A stretch of DNA of 64,000 bases from Pseudomonadota bacterium. GTDB lineage: Bacteria > Desulfobacterota > Desulfovibrionia > Desulfovibrionales > Desulfovibrionaceae. Positions 51,815 through 59,409 of the stretch are shown here, piece by piece. Under the pieces are notes generated by a model. It saw nothing but the letters and a program-made list of their open reading frames with translations, did not search any database and was not told the origin of the DNA. Location: NCBI GenBank assembly GCA_023403845.1, contig JAEYDL010000021.1, forward strand, positions 32,412-96,411. The letters run 5' to 3'. Made by a program: the position numbers and the translations under genes. Position 1 is the first letter of the stretch. Each line of letters begins with the position of its first letter.

Positions 51815-53398
51815 CTACCTTCGCGTTTTCCAGCGATTATGCATCCAGAACCACTGTTCCGGGGCCCGCCGGATCATCTTTGCCACAGCCTCCGTATAAA
51901 AGCGGGCTGCGGCCTCGATTTTTTCATCAGTATCCCCTTCCAGCGTAGCCGTATCCAGGGGATCATCCATGAACAAGACGTACTTTCCATCCTTGCGCAA
52001 CAAGAAAATGGGCCAGATCAGAGCCTTGGCGCGCACGGCAAGCAATGCCGGCCCCTTGTTGACCGCAGCTTCCTCGCCAAGAAAGGGCAGAAAAACAGCT
52101 TCGCTTCTGCCCGTATTGTGATCCACAAGAAAGGCGACGTATCCCTTCTGTCTGAGTGCGCGCAGTACGGGAAAGGCGGCTTCCCGGTGTCCGATGACCT
52201 GCGCCCCCCGGCTGGACCGCAGACGCGTGGTCACATAATGCAGCACGGCATTCCTGTAACGGCGCACCACGGTTATACGCGGACGCTCCTGCGGGAGATC
52301 TCCCAACAGGCTGGCAAGCAGCTCCCATGCGCCAAAATGCCCGGTTGTAATTACGGCCGGACGCATTTCCGTCTTCAGCCGCTCCAGAAGATCAGGACGT
52401 TCCACGCACAGCAGAGGATGTTCCATGCCGAACTCGGGAGCGAGCACGCATTCCAGAAAGGATTCGGCATTCTGATTAAAACTTTCTCTGGCGATCATGC
52501 CGGCCCGGGAATATGGATACCCCAGATGACTGCAAATGTTGGAAACAGCCAGCCGACGACGACTCGGCAGACAGGTCCAGAACAGCAGACCGAGCCCACG
52601 ACCGACCTTTCGGACGCCGCTGAACCCCAGTCCGGACAGGATACGAGCGAGCCGGTAGCATGCACGGGGAAGGAAGCCAGCCCGAGAGGATTCTTCCGGG
52701 AAAGGGGATGGAGAGGAAACGGACATGGGAACTCCGGGTAAAAAAGATTTCGGCGGCTGAAGCGCGTTCAGTCGCGCTTCAAGTTCACGGCACGCAGCGG
52801 CAATCTGTTCAGGATCACGAATATCGCCGGTGAACCGATAGGCGTCTCCGCAAACCATGGCCACCCTGCTGAACGGCCACGGCAGCTGAAAGCGGTCCCA
52901 GCTGCGAAACACCTTGCGGCGCGTCATGAACAGACGAATGGGAACGATGGGAGCAGCGGCCCGTCCGGCGAGAAAAATGGCGCCCTCCTTGACTTCGTGC
53001 CGGGGACCGCGCGGGCCGTCCACGGTTACGCAGCCGCACAGTCCGTCCTGCCGCATGCGCCGGGCGGCGGCGAGAAGCGCCTTCATGCCGCCCCGCGTAC
53101 TGGAACCACGGGCCGTCTCCAGTCCCATTCGCTCCAGAACTCCGGCAAGCAATTCTCCATCCCCGCTCTGGCTGACCAGTGCGATGATCCTGAGCTGACG
53201 CTTCAGATAAATCAACGGAAACAGCTCGTCATGCCACAGGCAGAGCACAACGGGGAGTCCCTGATCGGTCGTATGCTCGATGGCGACGCGGTTGACCTCC
53301 GTGTACCTGATCGTGCTGCACCAGAGACGGTACACCCCGTACACGGGGGCCGACGCCATACGCATGAATTCGAGTCTGTTCCTGACCGGGCCGCCCAT
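51815..53398 (-). CDS. Fused DUF374 acyltransferase and LpxL-type lipid A acyltransferase
   Basis: A 527-residue fusion. Residues 1 to about 205 are a DUF374 domain (VVLCLWHDELFPL, SQSGDGELL, SSTRGGMKALLAA, TVDGPRGPRHEVKEGAIFLA), a family linked to lysophospholipid or lipid A acylation. Residues from about 235 to the end are a late acyltransferase of the LpxL/LpxM type with the HX4E site in ITTGHFGAWELLASLL, then FLVDHNTGR and APEQWFWMHNRWK. The junction holds an in-frame ATG at 52726 with a GGAG five bases upstream, so the LpxL part (303 aa) might also be made alone. The start lies 1 bp after the MsbA-type gene stop; together they serve LPS assembly. Confidence 0.85.
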   Translation of the reverse strand: MGGPVRNRLEFMRMASAPVYGVYRLWCSTIRYTEVNRVAIEHTTDQGLPVVLCLWHDELFPLIYLKRQLRIIALVSQSGDGELLAGVLERMGLETARGSSTRGGMKALLAAARRMRQDGLCGCVTVDGPRGPRHEVKEGAIFLAGRAAAPIVPIRLFMTRRKVFRSWDRFQLPWPFSRVAMVCGDAYRFTGDIRDPEQIAAACRELEARLNALQPPKSFLPGVPMSVSSPSPFPEESSRAGFLPRACYRLARILSGLGFSGVRKVGRGLGLLFWTCLPSRRRLAVSNICSHLGYPYSRAGMIARESFNQNAESFLECVLAPEFGMEHPLLCVERPDLLERLKTEMRPAVITTGHFGAWELLASLLGDLPQERPRITVVRRYRNAVLHYVTTRLRSSRGAQVIGHREAAFPVLRALRQKGYVAFLVDHNTGRSEAVFLPFLGEEAAVNKGPALLAVRAKALIWPIFLLRKDGKYVLFMDDPLDTATLEGDTDEKIEAAARFYTEAVAKMIRRAPEQWFWMHNRWKTRR

Positions 53399-53399
53399 G

Positions 53400-55226
53400 T
53401 CAGCAGTCTCCGCCAGAGGATGCGGAAACATCGTCAGTCCTGAACTGGCGATTGTACAGCCTCGTATACAGCTCGCAACGACCCAGCAGCTCTTCGTGTC
53501 GTCCGGAATCCACGATGCGGCCCTCTTGCATGACCACGATGCGGTCAGCTCCAAGAATGGTGGACAGCCGATGAGCGATGATAAGGCTGGTACGGTCGCG
53601 CATGAGATTGTCCAGTGCCTGCTGCACCATATGTTCGGATTCGGAATCCAGCGCGCTGGTGGCTTCGTCCAGAATAAGCAGAGGGGCGTCCTTGAGCAGC
53701 GCTCGGGCTATGGTAATGCGCTGCTTCTGGCCTCCGGAAAGCTTGACTCCCCGCTCGCCGATGCGGGTCTCGTATCCCTCCGGGAGGGCCATGATGAAAT
53801 CGTCGGCCCAGGCGGCACGGGCCGCGGCGCGGATGCGCTCGAAATCCTTCCGCACAGCCTCGGACTGCCCATAGGCGATATTGTCGCGCAGACTCATGTC
53901 GAACAGGAAGGTATCCTGGGAAACCATGGCCACGGAACGGCGCAGGGAACTCAGCGTGTACTCGCTCAACGGTCGCCCGTTGAGCATGATGATGCCGCTT
54001 TCCGGTTCGTAGAAACGTGGAATAAGATTGACGAGTGTGGTCTTTCCTGCGCCGGAAGGCCCTACCAGCGCGACCCGTTCCCCGGCCCGCACTGTGAGGC
54101 TCACTCCGTCCAGAGCCGGACGATCGTCCTCTCCGTAACGCAACGTGACGTCGGAGAGCGCCAGTTCGCGGAACGGTTCATTCAGAACCGTGGCTCCTCC
54201 CTCTTCCATCCCAAGCCGGGGATCGTCGAGAATGGCGAAAACCCGTTCGGCGCCGGCAAGCGCATTCTGCACATTCATGTTCGCGCCGTTGAGCGACTTG
54301 ACCGGATCGTACAGCATGACCAGCGCAGCCATGAAGGAAAAGAACGTCCCGGGGGTCATGTCTCCGTGGATGACTTCGCGTCCGCCGACCCAGATGACCA
54401 GCCCGATACCTACGGAACCGATCAGTTCCATGACCGGAGAGGAGAGTTCGGAAATGCAGGACTGCTTGAAGCTCAGATTGACCACTCTGGCGTTTTCCAC
54501 GTCGAACCGGGCGATTTCCTCCTTTTCGGTGGCAAAGGCCTTGATGACTCTGATGCCGCTCAGAAGTTCCTGCAGCATGCTGGAAATGCTGGCCATCACC
54601 TCGGCGTTTCTGCGTCCGTACCGCCGCAGGGACCGGCTGAACAACGCGAAGGGATACCCGGCCAGAGGCAGGACGAACAAGGCCCAGCAGGCAAGTTCGA
54701 AATTCTGCTGAAACACCACGAAAAGCAGGCCGCCCATGGTCAGAATCTGCCGCAGAATCTGCACAAAAGCCGGAAGGCTCTGCCGGATCATTCCCACGTC
54801 GTTCAGCACCCGGGACATGAGCGCTCCGACCTGGGACGCCTCGTAAAAATGAAGCGGGAGGGTGATGATCTTGTGGAAAAGCTCCTGACGCAACGTTTCA
54901 AGCACCCGCAGGGCGCTGTAGTTCATGCACCAGTTCTGAAAATAGCGCCCGCAGCCCTTCAGGAGAGTTAGACCGATGAAGGCCAGCGGGATATAGACAA
55001 GCGCACTCTGATCCTGCCGGATGAAAATATCGTCCAGCGCGGGCTTGATCAGCCATGCCGTCCCCGCCGTAGTCGCGGACACGACGCCCGATGCGATCAG
55101 GGCGGCCGCCATGGCCCATTTGTAGGGAAAGAAATAACGAAGCATGCGCAACGCAAGCCGGGCCTCAAGCCTGCGCCGTTCGGCCTTTTCGTTCGTTCTG
55201 GGAGAGCGTTCTTGCGTTTTCGGCAT
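53400..55226 (-). CDS. MsbA-type lipid A/LPS ABC exporter
   Basis: Half-transporter of 608 residues, predicted to flip lipid A-core across the inner membrane. Six membrane spans lie in residues 25-320; the ATPase domain has Walker A VGPSGAGKTTLV (about 395-406), the Q-loop MVSQDTFLFDMSLRDNIAYG, signature GVKLSGGQKQRITIARAL, Walker B PLLILDEATSALDSES and the His switch IIAHRLSTI. I chose the ATG at 55226: AAGGA lies six bases before it but directly abuts the ATG at 55232. The adjacent LpxL fusion gene supports an LPS role over a multidrug one. Confidence 0.9.
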   Translation of the reverse strand: MPKTQERSPRTNEKAERRRLEARLALRMLRYFFPYKWAMAAALIASGVVSATTAGTAWLIKPALDDIFIRQDQSALVYIPLAFIGLTLLKGCGRYFQNWCMNYSALRVLETLRQELFHKIITLPLHFYEASQVGALMSRVLNDVGMIRQSLPAFVQILRQILTMGGLLFVVFQQNFELACWALFVLPLAGYPFALFSRSLRRYGRRNAEVMASISSMLQELLSGIRVIKAFATEKEEIARFDVENARVVNLSFKQSCISELSSPVMELIGSVGIGLVIWVGGREVIHGDMTPGTFFSFMAALVMLYDPVKSLNGANMNVQNALAGAERVFAILDDPRLGMEEGGATVLNEPFRELALSDVTLRYGEDDRPALDGVSLTVRAGERVALVGPSGAGKTTLVNLIPRFYEPESGIIMLNGRPLSEYTLSSLRRSVAMVSQDTFLFDMSLRDNIAYGQSEAVRKDFERIRAAARAAWADDFIMALPEGYETRIGERGVKLSGGQKQRITIARALLKDAPLLILDEATSALDSESEHMVQQALDNLMRDRTSLIIAHRLSTILGADRIVVMQEGRIVDSGRHEELLGRCELYTRLYNRQFRTDDVSASSGGDC

Positions 55227-55340
55227 ATTCATTCCTTGACGAAAGGTCAGTCTACCCCACATTATCTTCGAGTGCCAGCAGGAAATCAATCACCTTCCAC
55301 CCCGGAAACGTGCAGGAAAAGGCAGCAGGAAACAAGATCC

Positions 55341-56120
55341 ATGGAACAGCAGACGGTACGCATCAACAAGGCGCTGGCCGACGCGGGCGTATGTTCGCGC
55401 CGCAAGGCAGACGAACTCGTCGCCGCAGGCGCGGTGAAGGTCAACGGGGAAACAGTCGAGTCCCCCGGCCTGCAGATTCGTCCCGGCATCGACAGAATCG
55501 AAGTCAACGGCAGACAGCTGAAAAGCGACACCCGCCCCCCCTGCTACCTCATGCTGCACAAGCCCGTGCGCGTGGTTTCCACAGCCAGGGACCCTGAAGG
55601 CAGGACGACCGTCCTTGATCTCGTTCCCTCCCGATGGCGCGGACGCAGACTGTACCCGGCCGGACGTCTGGATTTCTTTTCGGAGGGACTTGTCCTGCTT
55701 ACCGACGATGGCGAGCTGACCAACCGGCTCGTTCATCCGAGCCACCACCTTCCCCGCGTCTATCGTGTTCTCGTACGGGGCGGCGTGAAGGAACAGGCAC
55801 TCGCTGCCATGCGCTCGGGCATGACGCTGGCAGAAGGAGAAAAACTCGCGCCGGTCGAAGTCCGCGTGCTCCCGGGCGCCAGACACGATCTCTCCGGGCA
55901 GTGGGGGGCCGGACAGGCCGGAACCCTGCTCGAAATGACCCTGCATCAGGGGCTGAACCGACAGATCCGGCGCATGTGCCGCGACCTCGGCCTGACCGTG
56001 CTCCGTCTGGTCCGTGTGGCGCAGGGGCCTCTTCAACTCGGTGTGATGCGCCCCGGAGAAGTCCGGGAACTGACCCCTGCGGAGACAACGGCTCTGCGTC
56101 GGGCCGTCGGATTGCCCTGA
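55341..56120 (+). CDS. Pseudouridine synthase, RluB/RsuA type
   Basis: A 259-residue rRNA pseudouridine synthase. An N-terminal S4 RNA-binding domain (RINKALADAGVCSRRKADELV, about 7-27; VKVNGE) is followed by the catalytic domain with LMLHKPVRVVSTARDPEGR, the catalytic Asp in GRLDFFSEGLVLLTDDGEL (about 112-130), and LHQGLNRQIRRMCRDLGLTV near the end. RluB makes pseudouridine 2605 in 23S rRNA; RluE and RluF types are alternatives. The ATG at 55341 is chosen over an earlier in-frame one because MEQQTVRINKAL fits the domain start. It is divergent from the MsbA-type gene. Confidence 0.9.
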   Translation: MEQQTVRINKALADAGVCSRRKADELVAAGAVKVNGETVESPGLQIRPGIDRIEVNGRQLKSDTRPPCYLMLHKPVRVVSTARDPEGRTTVLDLVPSRWRGRRLYPAGRLDFFSEGLVLLTDDGELTNRLVHPSHHLPRVYRVLVRGGVKEQALAAMRSGMTLAEGEKLAPVEVRVLPGARHDLSGQWGAGQAGTLLEMTLHQGLNRQIRRMCRDLGLTVLRLVRVAQGPLQLGVMRPGEVRELTPAETTALRRAVGLP

Positions 56121-56266
56121 TCCGTCTCCTCTCCGGACACGTCCCGCCGATTCGGCGCTGTGTTGCCGGATCACAGGCCCCAACGCAGTGTTTGACCTTC
56201 CGGATAGCCTGTAGTAACCCCGCGGATACGCGGTGTTGCCGTCGTATCAGCCAGAGAGAGTTTTGC

Positions 56267-57169
56267 ATGCGCAATCCCGTTCCACGCGTCGCCGCCATCC
56301 ATGATCTGTCCGGTTTCGGCCGGGCCTCTCTGACGGTGGCCATTCCCATCCTGTCGAGCATGGGCATTCAGGTCTGTCCTCTGCCCACGGCGGTCCTGTC
56401 CACCCACACTGTGGAATATACCGATTACACCCTGCTGGACATGACCGAACAAATGGGGGGTATCCTCGATCACTGGGAACGTCTGGGATTGACCTTCGAC
56501 GGCATCTACTCGGGTTTCATGGCCTCCCCTGTCCAGATGGAATCAGTGGAGCGCTGCATAAGAACCTGCCGCGCTCCCGGAGGCATTGCCGTGGTTGATC
56601 CCGTACTGGGAGACAACGGCGTGCTGGACCCGACCATGACGCCGGAAATGGTGGAGAAGATGCGCTGGCTGATCGGCAGCGCAGACGTCATCACGCCCAA
56701 TTTTACTGAAGTGACTCTGCTTCTCGACGAGCCGTACCGCCCCGAAGTGGACGCGTGCACGCTCCAGCGCTGGCTGCGCCGACTGGCGAAAGAGGGGCCC
56801 GGTGTGGTGGCGGCCACAAGCGTTCCCCTGCTGGAGGAGGGGCGACGTCGCAATGACGAAAGTTCCGCCGTCGTGGCATACGAACGCGGGGAAGACAGGT
56901 TCTGGAAAATTGACTGCGCCCATATTCCGGCGCACTATCCCGGCACGGGCGACACCTTCGCCAGCGTGCTCACGGGCGGTCTGCTTCTCGGCGATACGCT
57001 TTCGCTGGCTCTGGACAGAGCCGTGCAGTTCGTCACGCTGGGCATCCGTGCGACGTTCGGACAGGGGCTGCCCACGCGCGAAGGCATTCTCCTCGAACGC
57101 ATCCTCGATACGCTGCGCGTCCCCGTCACCGTCTGCCGATGCGACATCATGCCCGACGTTACGCGGTAA
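56267..57169 (+). CDS. Pyridoxal/pyridoxamine kinase
   Basis: PfkB/ThiD-like kinase of 300 residues. The start is RVAAIHDLSGFGRASLTVAIPIL, where vitamin B6 kinases have a similar HD.SG.GR pattern. VLSTHTVEYTDYTLLDM, IYSGFMASPVQM, VVDPVLGDNG and TPNFTEVTLLLDEPY follow, and the anion hole and catalytic Asp are in YPGTGDTFASVLTGGLL. The order of motifs favours pyridoxamine kinase (PdxY-like) over hydroxymethylpyrimidine kinase. The ORF is open far upstream, but MRNPVPRVAAIHD is the family start. It is followed by murI, a cofactor-independent racemase, so no direct link is implied. Confidence 0.85.
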   Translation: MRNPVPRVAAIHDLSGFGRASLTVAIPILSSMGIQVCPLPTAVLSTHTVEYTDYTLLDMTEQMGGILDHWERLGLTFDGIYSGFMASPVQMESVERCIRTCRAPGGIAVVDPVLGDNGVLDPTMTPEMVEKMRWLIGSADVITPNFTEVTLLLDEPYRPEVDACTLQRWLRRLAKEGPGVVAATSVPLLEEGRRRNDESSAVVAYERGEDRFWKIDCAHIPAHYPGTGDTFASVLTGGLLLGDTLSLALDRAVQFVTLGIRATFGQGLPTREGILLERILDTLRVPVTVCRCDIMPDVTR

Positions 57170-57251
57170 CGACCTCTTTCGCGATTGTACCGGGTTCGCA
57201 CCATCGTCCTTCCGCGCGGCGAACGAAAGCGGTCCGTTTCAAGGAATAACC

Positions 57252-58121
57252 ATGACGACAACCATCTTCTTCAAAAATCTCACCCCGGAACAGCGACGGG
57301 AAACGGCCCAGCTGCCCATCGGCGTCTTCGATTCAGGCGTGGGAGGGCTGACCGTACTGCGGGCCATGCTGCGCCGCATGCCGGGCGAGGACTATCTCTA
57401 TCTCGGCGACACGGCGCGCCTTCCTTACGGTTCGAAAAGTCGTGAAACCATCGTGCGCTACAGCCTGCAAACGACCTCGCAGCTCGTAAGGCAGGGAATC
57501 AAGCTGCTGGTCATCGCCTGCAATACGGCGACGGCCGCCGCGCTCCCGGCTCTGCGCGAAGCCTGCCCCGACATTCCGATCATCGGCGTGGTGGAACCCG
57601 GCGCGCAGGCCGCCTGTCAGGCGTCTTCGTCCGGTCGCATTGCCGTCATCGCCACGACCTCCACAATTAACGGCGGGGCCTACAGGGACGCCATCCTGCG
57701 TCGTCGGCCCGACGCCTCGGTCAGAAGCCTTCCCTGCCCGCTGTTCGTTCCTCTGGCGGAAGAGGGCTGGTTCGACGGTCCCATCGTGGAAAGCATCGCG
57801 GCACGTTATCTGACCCCCCTGTTTGCGGGAAAAGATGACCCGGACTGCCTCGTGCTCGGCTGCACGCACTATCCCATGCTGATCTCGGCCATCCGGGCGG
57901 TAATCGGACCTGTGCCGCTCATGGTCGATTCTGCGGCCACGACCGCGGAAGCCGTTCAGGAACGTCTCGACGACGAGGACATGGCCCATCCGCAGCAACA
58001 GGATCGTACTGGCGTCATCCGTTTCTTCACCACTGACGACGCGGGCAGGTTCGCCCGGACCGGCAGTCTGTTCCTCGGAATGCCCATTCGGGAAGAAGAT
58101 GTCCGTCTCGTGGATCTGTAG
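57252..58121 (+). CDS. murI: Glutamate racemase
   Basis: Makes D-glutamate for peptidoglycan. The 289-residue protein has the N-terminal Asp-Ser motif IGVFDSGVGGLTVLRAM (about 23-39), YLGDTARLPYGSKS, the first catalytic Cys in LVIACNTATAAALP (about 92-105), IIGVVEPGAQAA, and the second catalytic Cys in CLVLGCTHYPML (about 201-212). Both Cys are present. The ribosome binding site AAGGA lies six bases upstream. Length is a little above the usual 270 because of an N-terminal extension. Confidence 0.95.
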   Translation: MTTTIFFKNLTPEQRRETAQLPIGVFDSGVGGLTVLRAMLRRMPGEDYLYLGDTARLPYGSKSRETIVRYSLQTTSQLVRQGIKLLVIACNTATAAALPALREACPDIPIIGVVEPGAQAACQASSSGRIAVIATTSTINGGAYRDAILRRRPDASVRSLPCPLFVPLAEEGWFDGPIVESIAARYLTPLFAGKDDPDCLVLGCTHYPMLISAIRAVIGPVPLMVDSAATTAEAVQERLDDEDMAHPQQQDRTGVIRFFTTDDAGRFARTGSLFLGMPIREEDVRLVDL

Positions 58122-58171
58122 GCCCGACCGGCTTCTTCCGCCCGGCCGTTGAAAACAAAAGGATTAGCTCA

Positions 58172-59260
58172 ATGAGTTATGCTCCGATTCCCATGGTTCC
58201 CGGTCCTGTTTCACTTCATCCCGACGTGATCGCCGCACTGGCGCAGGATTACGGTTCCGGTCAGGTTGAGTCCGATTTCATGAGTCTCTACGACGCCACC
58301 AGCCGCAATATCTCGAAACTCATGGGCACGCACAATGATGTTGTGCTCATGACCGGAGAGGGGATGCTGGCGCTCTGGGGCGCGTTGAAGAGCTGCCTCG
58401 TCCCCGGTGACTCCGTGGTCAGCGTGGGAACCGGCGTGTTCGGGGACGGCATCGGAGACATGGCCGAAAGTTTTGGCTGCAGGGTGGAACGGGTTTCCCT
58501 TCCCTACAATTCAACCATCGACGACCTTTCCCGCGTGGAAGAGGCCATCCGTCGGGTAAAGCCAGTCATGCTCACAGCCGTGCATTGCGAGACGCCGTCC
58601 GGCACCCTGAATCCGCTGTCGGGGCTTGGTCAGCTCAAGCAGGACATGGGCGTTCCCCTGTTCTACATGGACTGCGTGGCCAGCCTCGGCGGAACCCCTG
58701 TGGAGGCCGATGCCTGGCATGTGGATCTCGCCCTCGGCGGTTCTCAAAAATGTCTTTCCTGCCCGCCCAGCATGAGCATGGTAGGCGTCAGCGACGCGGC
58801 ATGGGAACGCATGAAGGAAGTGAACTATCAGGGCTACGACGCCATCCTCCCCTTCCGGACGGTACGGACTGACGGGCGGTGCCCCTATACGCCCTCATGG
58901 CACGGTATCGCCGCGCTCCATGCCGGGACGCAGGCCCTGTTCCGGGAAGGACTGACCAACGTCTTCAGACGCCATGAGGAAACGGCGGCCCAGTGCCGTT
59001 CCGGTCTGGCAGCGCTGGGCATTCCGCTCTGGACCGCCCCGGAAGCCGTCAACGCGCCTACAGTGACCGCAGCCATGATTCCTTCCGGCTATACCTGGCT
59101 GCAATGGAAAGAGGCACTCCGTCGCCACGGACTCATCTGCACCGGCAGTTTCGGCCCCATGGACGGCAAGGTCTTCCGGCTCGGCCACATGGGCACGCAG
59201 GCCCAGCCCCATCTTGTGGAGCAGGCGCTCGACGCAGTAGCCGCCGCCCTTCGCTCCTGA
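58172..59260 (+). CDS. Class V aminotransferase, alanine/serine-glyoxylate type
   Basis: PLP enzyme of 362 residues. It starts MVPGPVSLHPDVIAAL as serine- or alanine-glyoxylate aminotransferases do, and has MTGEGMLALWGALKSCL, VHCETPSGTLNPLSGLG, YMDCVASLGG and the PLP-binding Lys in LALGGSQKCLSCPPSMSMV (about 184-202). The C-terminal domain is complete (IMTGSFG-like segment ICTGSFGPMDGKVFRLGHMG). The substrates could be alanine, serine or phosphonate-type (AEP) amines; the family cannot be divided further by eye. Confidence 0.88.
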   Translation: MSYAPIPMVPGPVSLHPDVIAALAQDYGSGQVESDFMSLYDATSRNISKLMGTHNDVVLMTGEGMLALWGALKSCLVPGDSVVSVGTGVFGDGIGDMAESFGCRVERVSLPYNSTIDDLSRVEEAIRRVKPVMLTAVHCETPSGTLNPLSGLGQLKQDMGVPLFYMDCVASLGGTPVEADAWHVDLALGGSQKCLSCPPSMSMVGVSDAAWERMKEVNYQGYDAILPFRTVRTDGRCPYTPSWHGIAALHAGTQALFREGLTNVFRRHEETAAQCRSGLAALGIPLWTAPEAVNAPTVTAAMIPSGYTWLQWKEALRRHGLICTGSFGPMDGKVFRLGHMGTQAQPHLVEQALDAVAAALRS

Positions 59261-59300
59261 TCCAGCCGCATCGTCGCGATCAATGACGTCCTGAAGCCCC

Positions 59301-59329
59301 GGGCAGGTCGGAACGTTCCGACTCTGCCC
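59301..59329. repeat. Hairpin with a perfect 14-bp palindrome upstream of comEC
   Basis: TCGGAACGTTCCGA at 59308-59321 is a perfect palindrome, and it is framed by GGGCAG (59301-59306) and CTGCCC (59324-59329), which also pair. It lies 40 bp after the aminotransferase stop. It could be a transcript end without a T-tract or a dimeric regulator site. Confidence 0.5.
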
Positions 59330-59409
59330 GCCGGCTCCATGCCGGAAATGCGAGCGGCACGTTCCTTTGCCTCCCGCGATGTCACAACCAACGGGGATAC
59401 GTACGCCGT

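Noticed and set aside
53280..54971. A 563-codon plus-strand ORF opposite the MsbA-type gene
   Set aside because: Antisense shadow; the minus strand has complete ABC exporter motifs.
55634..56266. A 211-codon N-terminal extension of the pyridoxal kinase ORF
   Set aside because: The extension is out of frame with, and overlaps, the pseudouridine synthase gene and is Arg/Pro-rich noise. The family start is at 56267.
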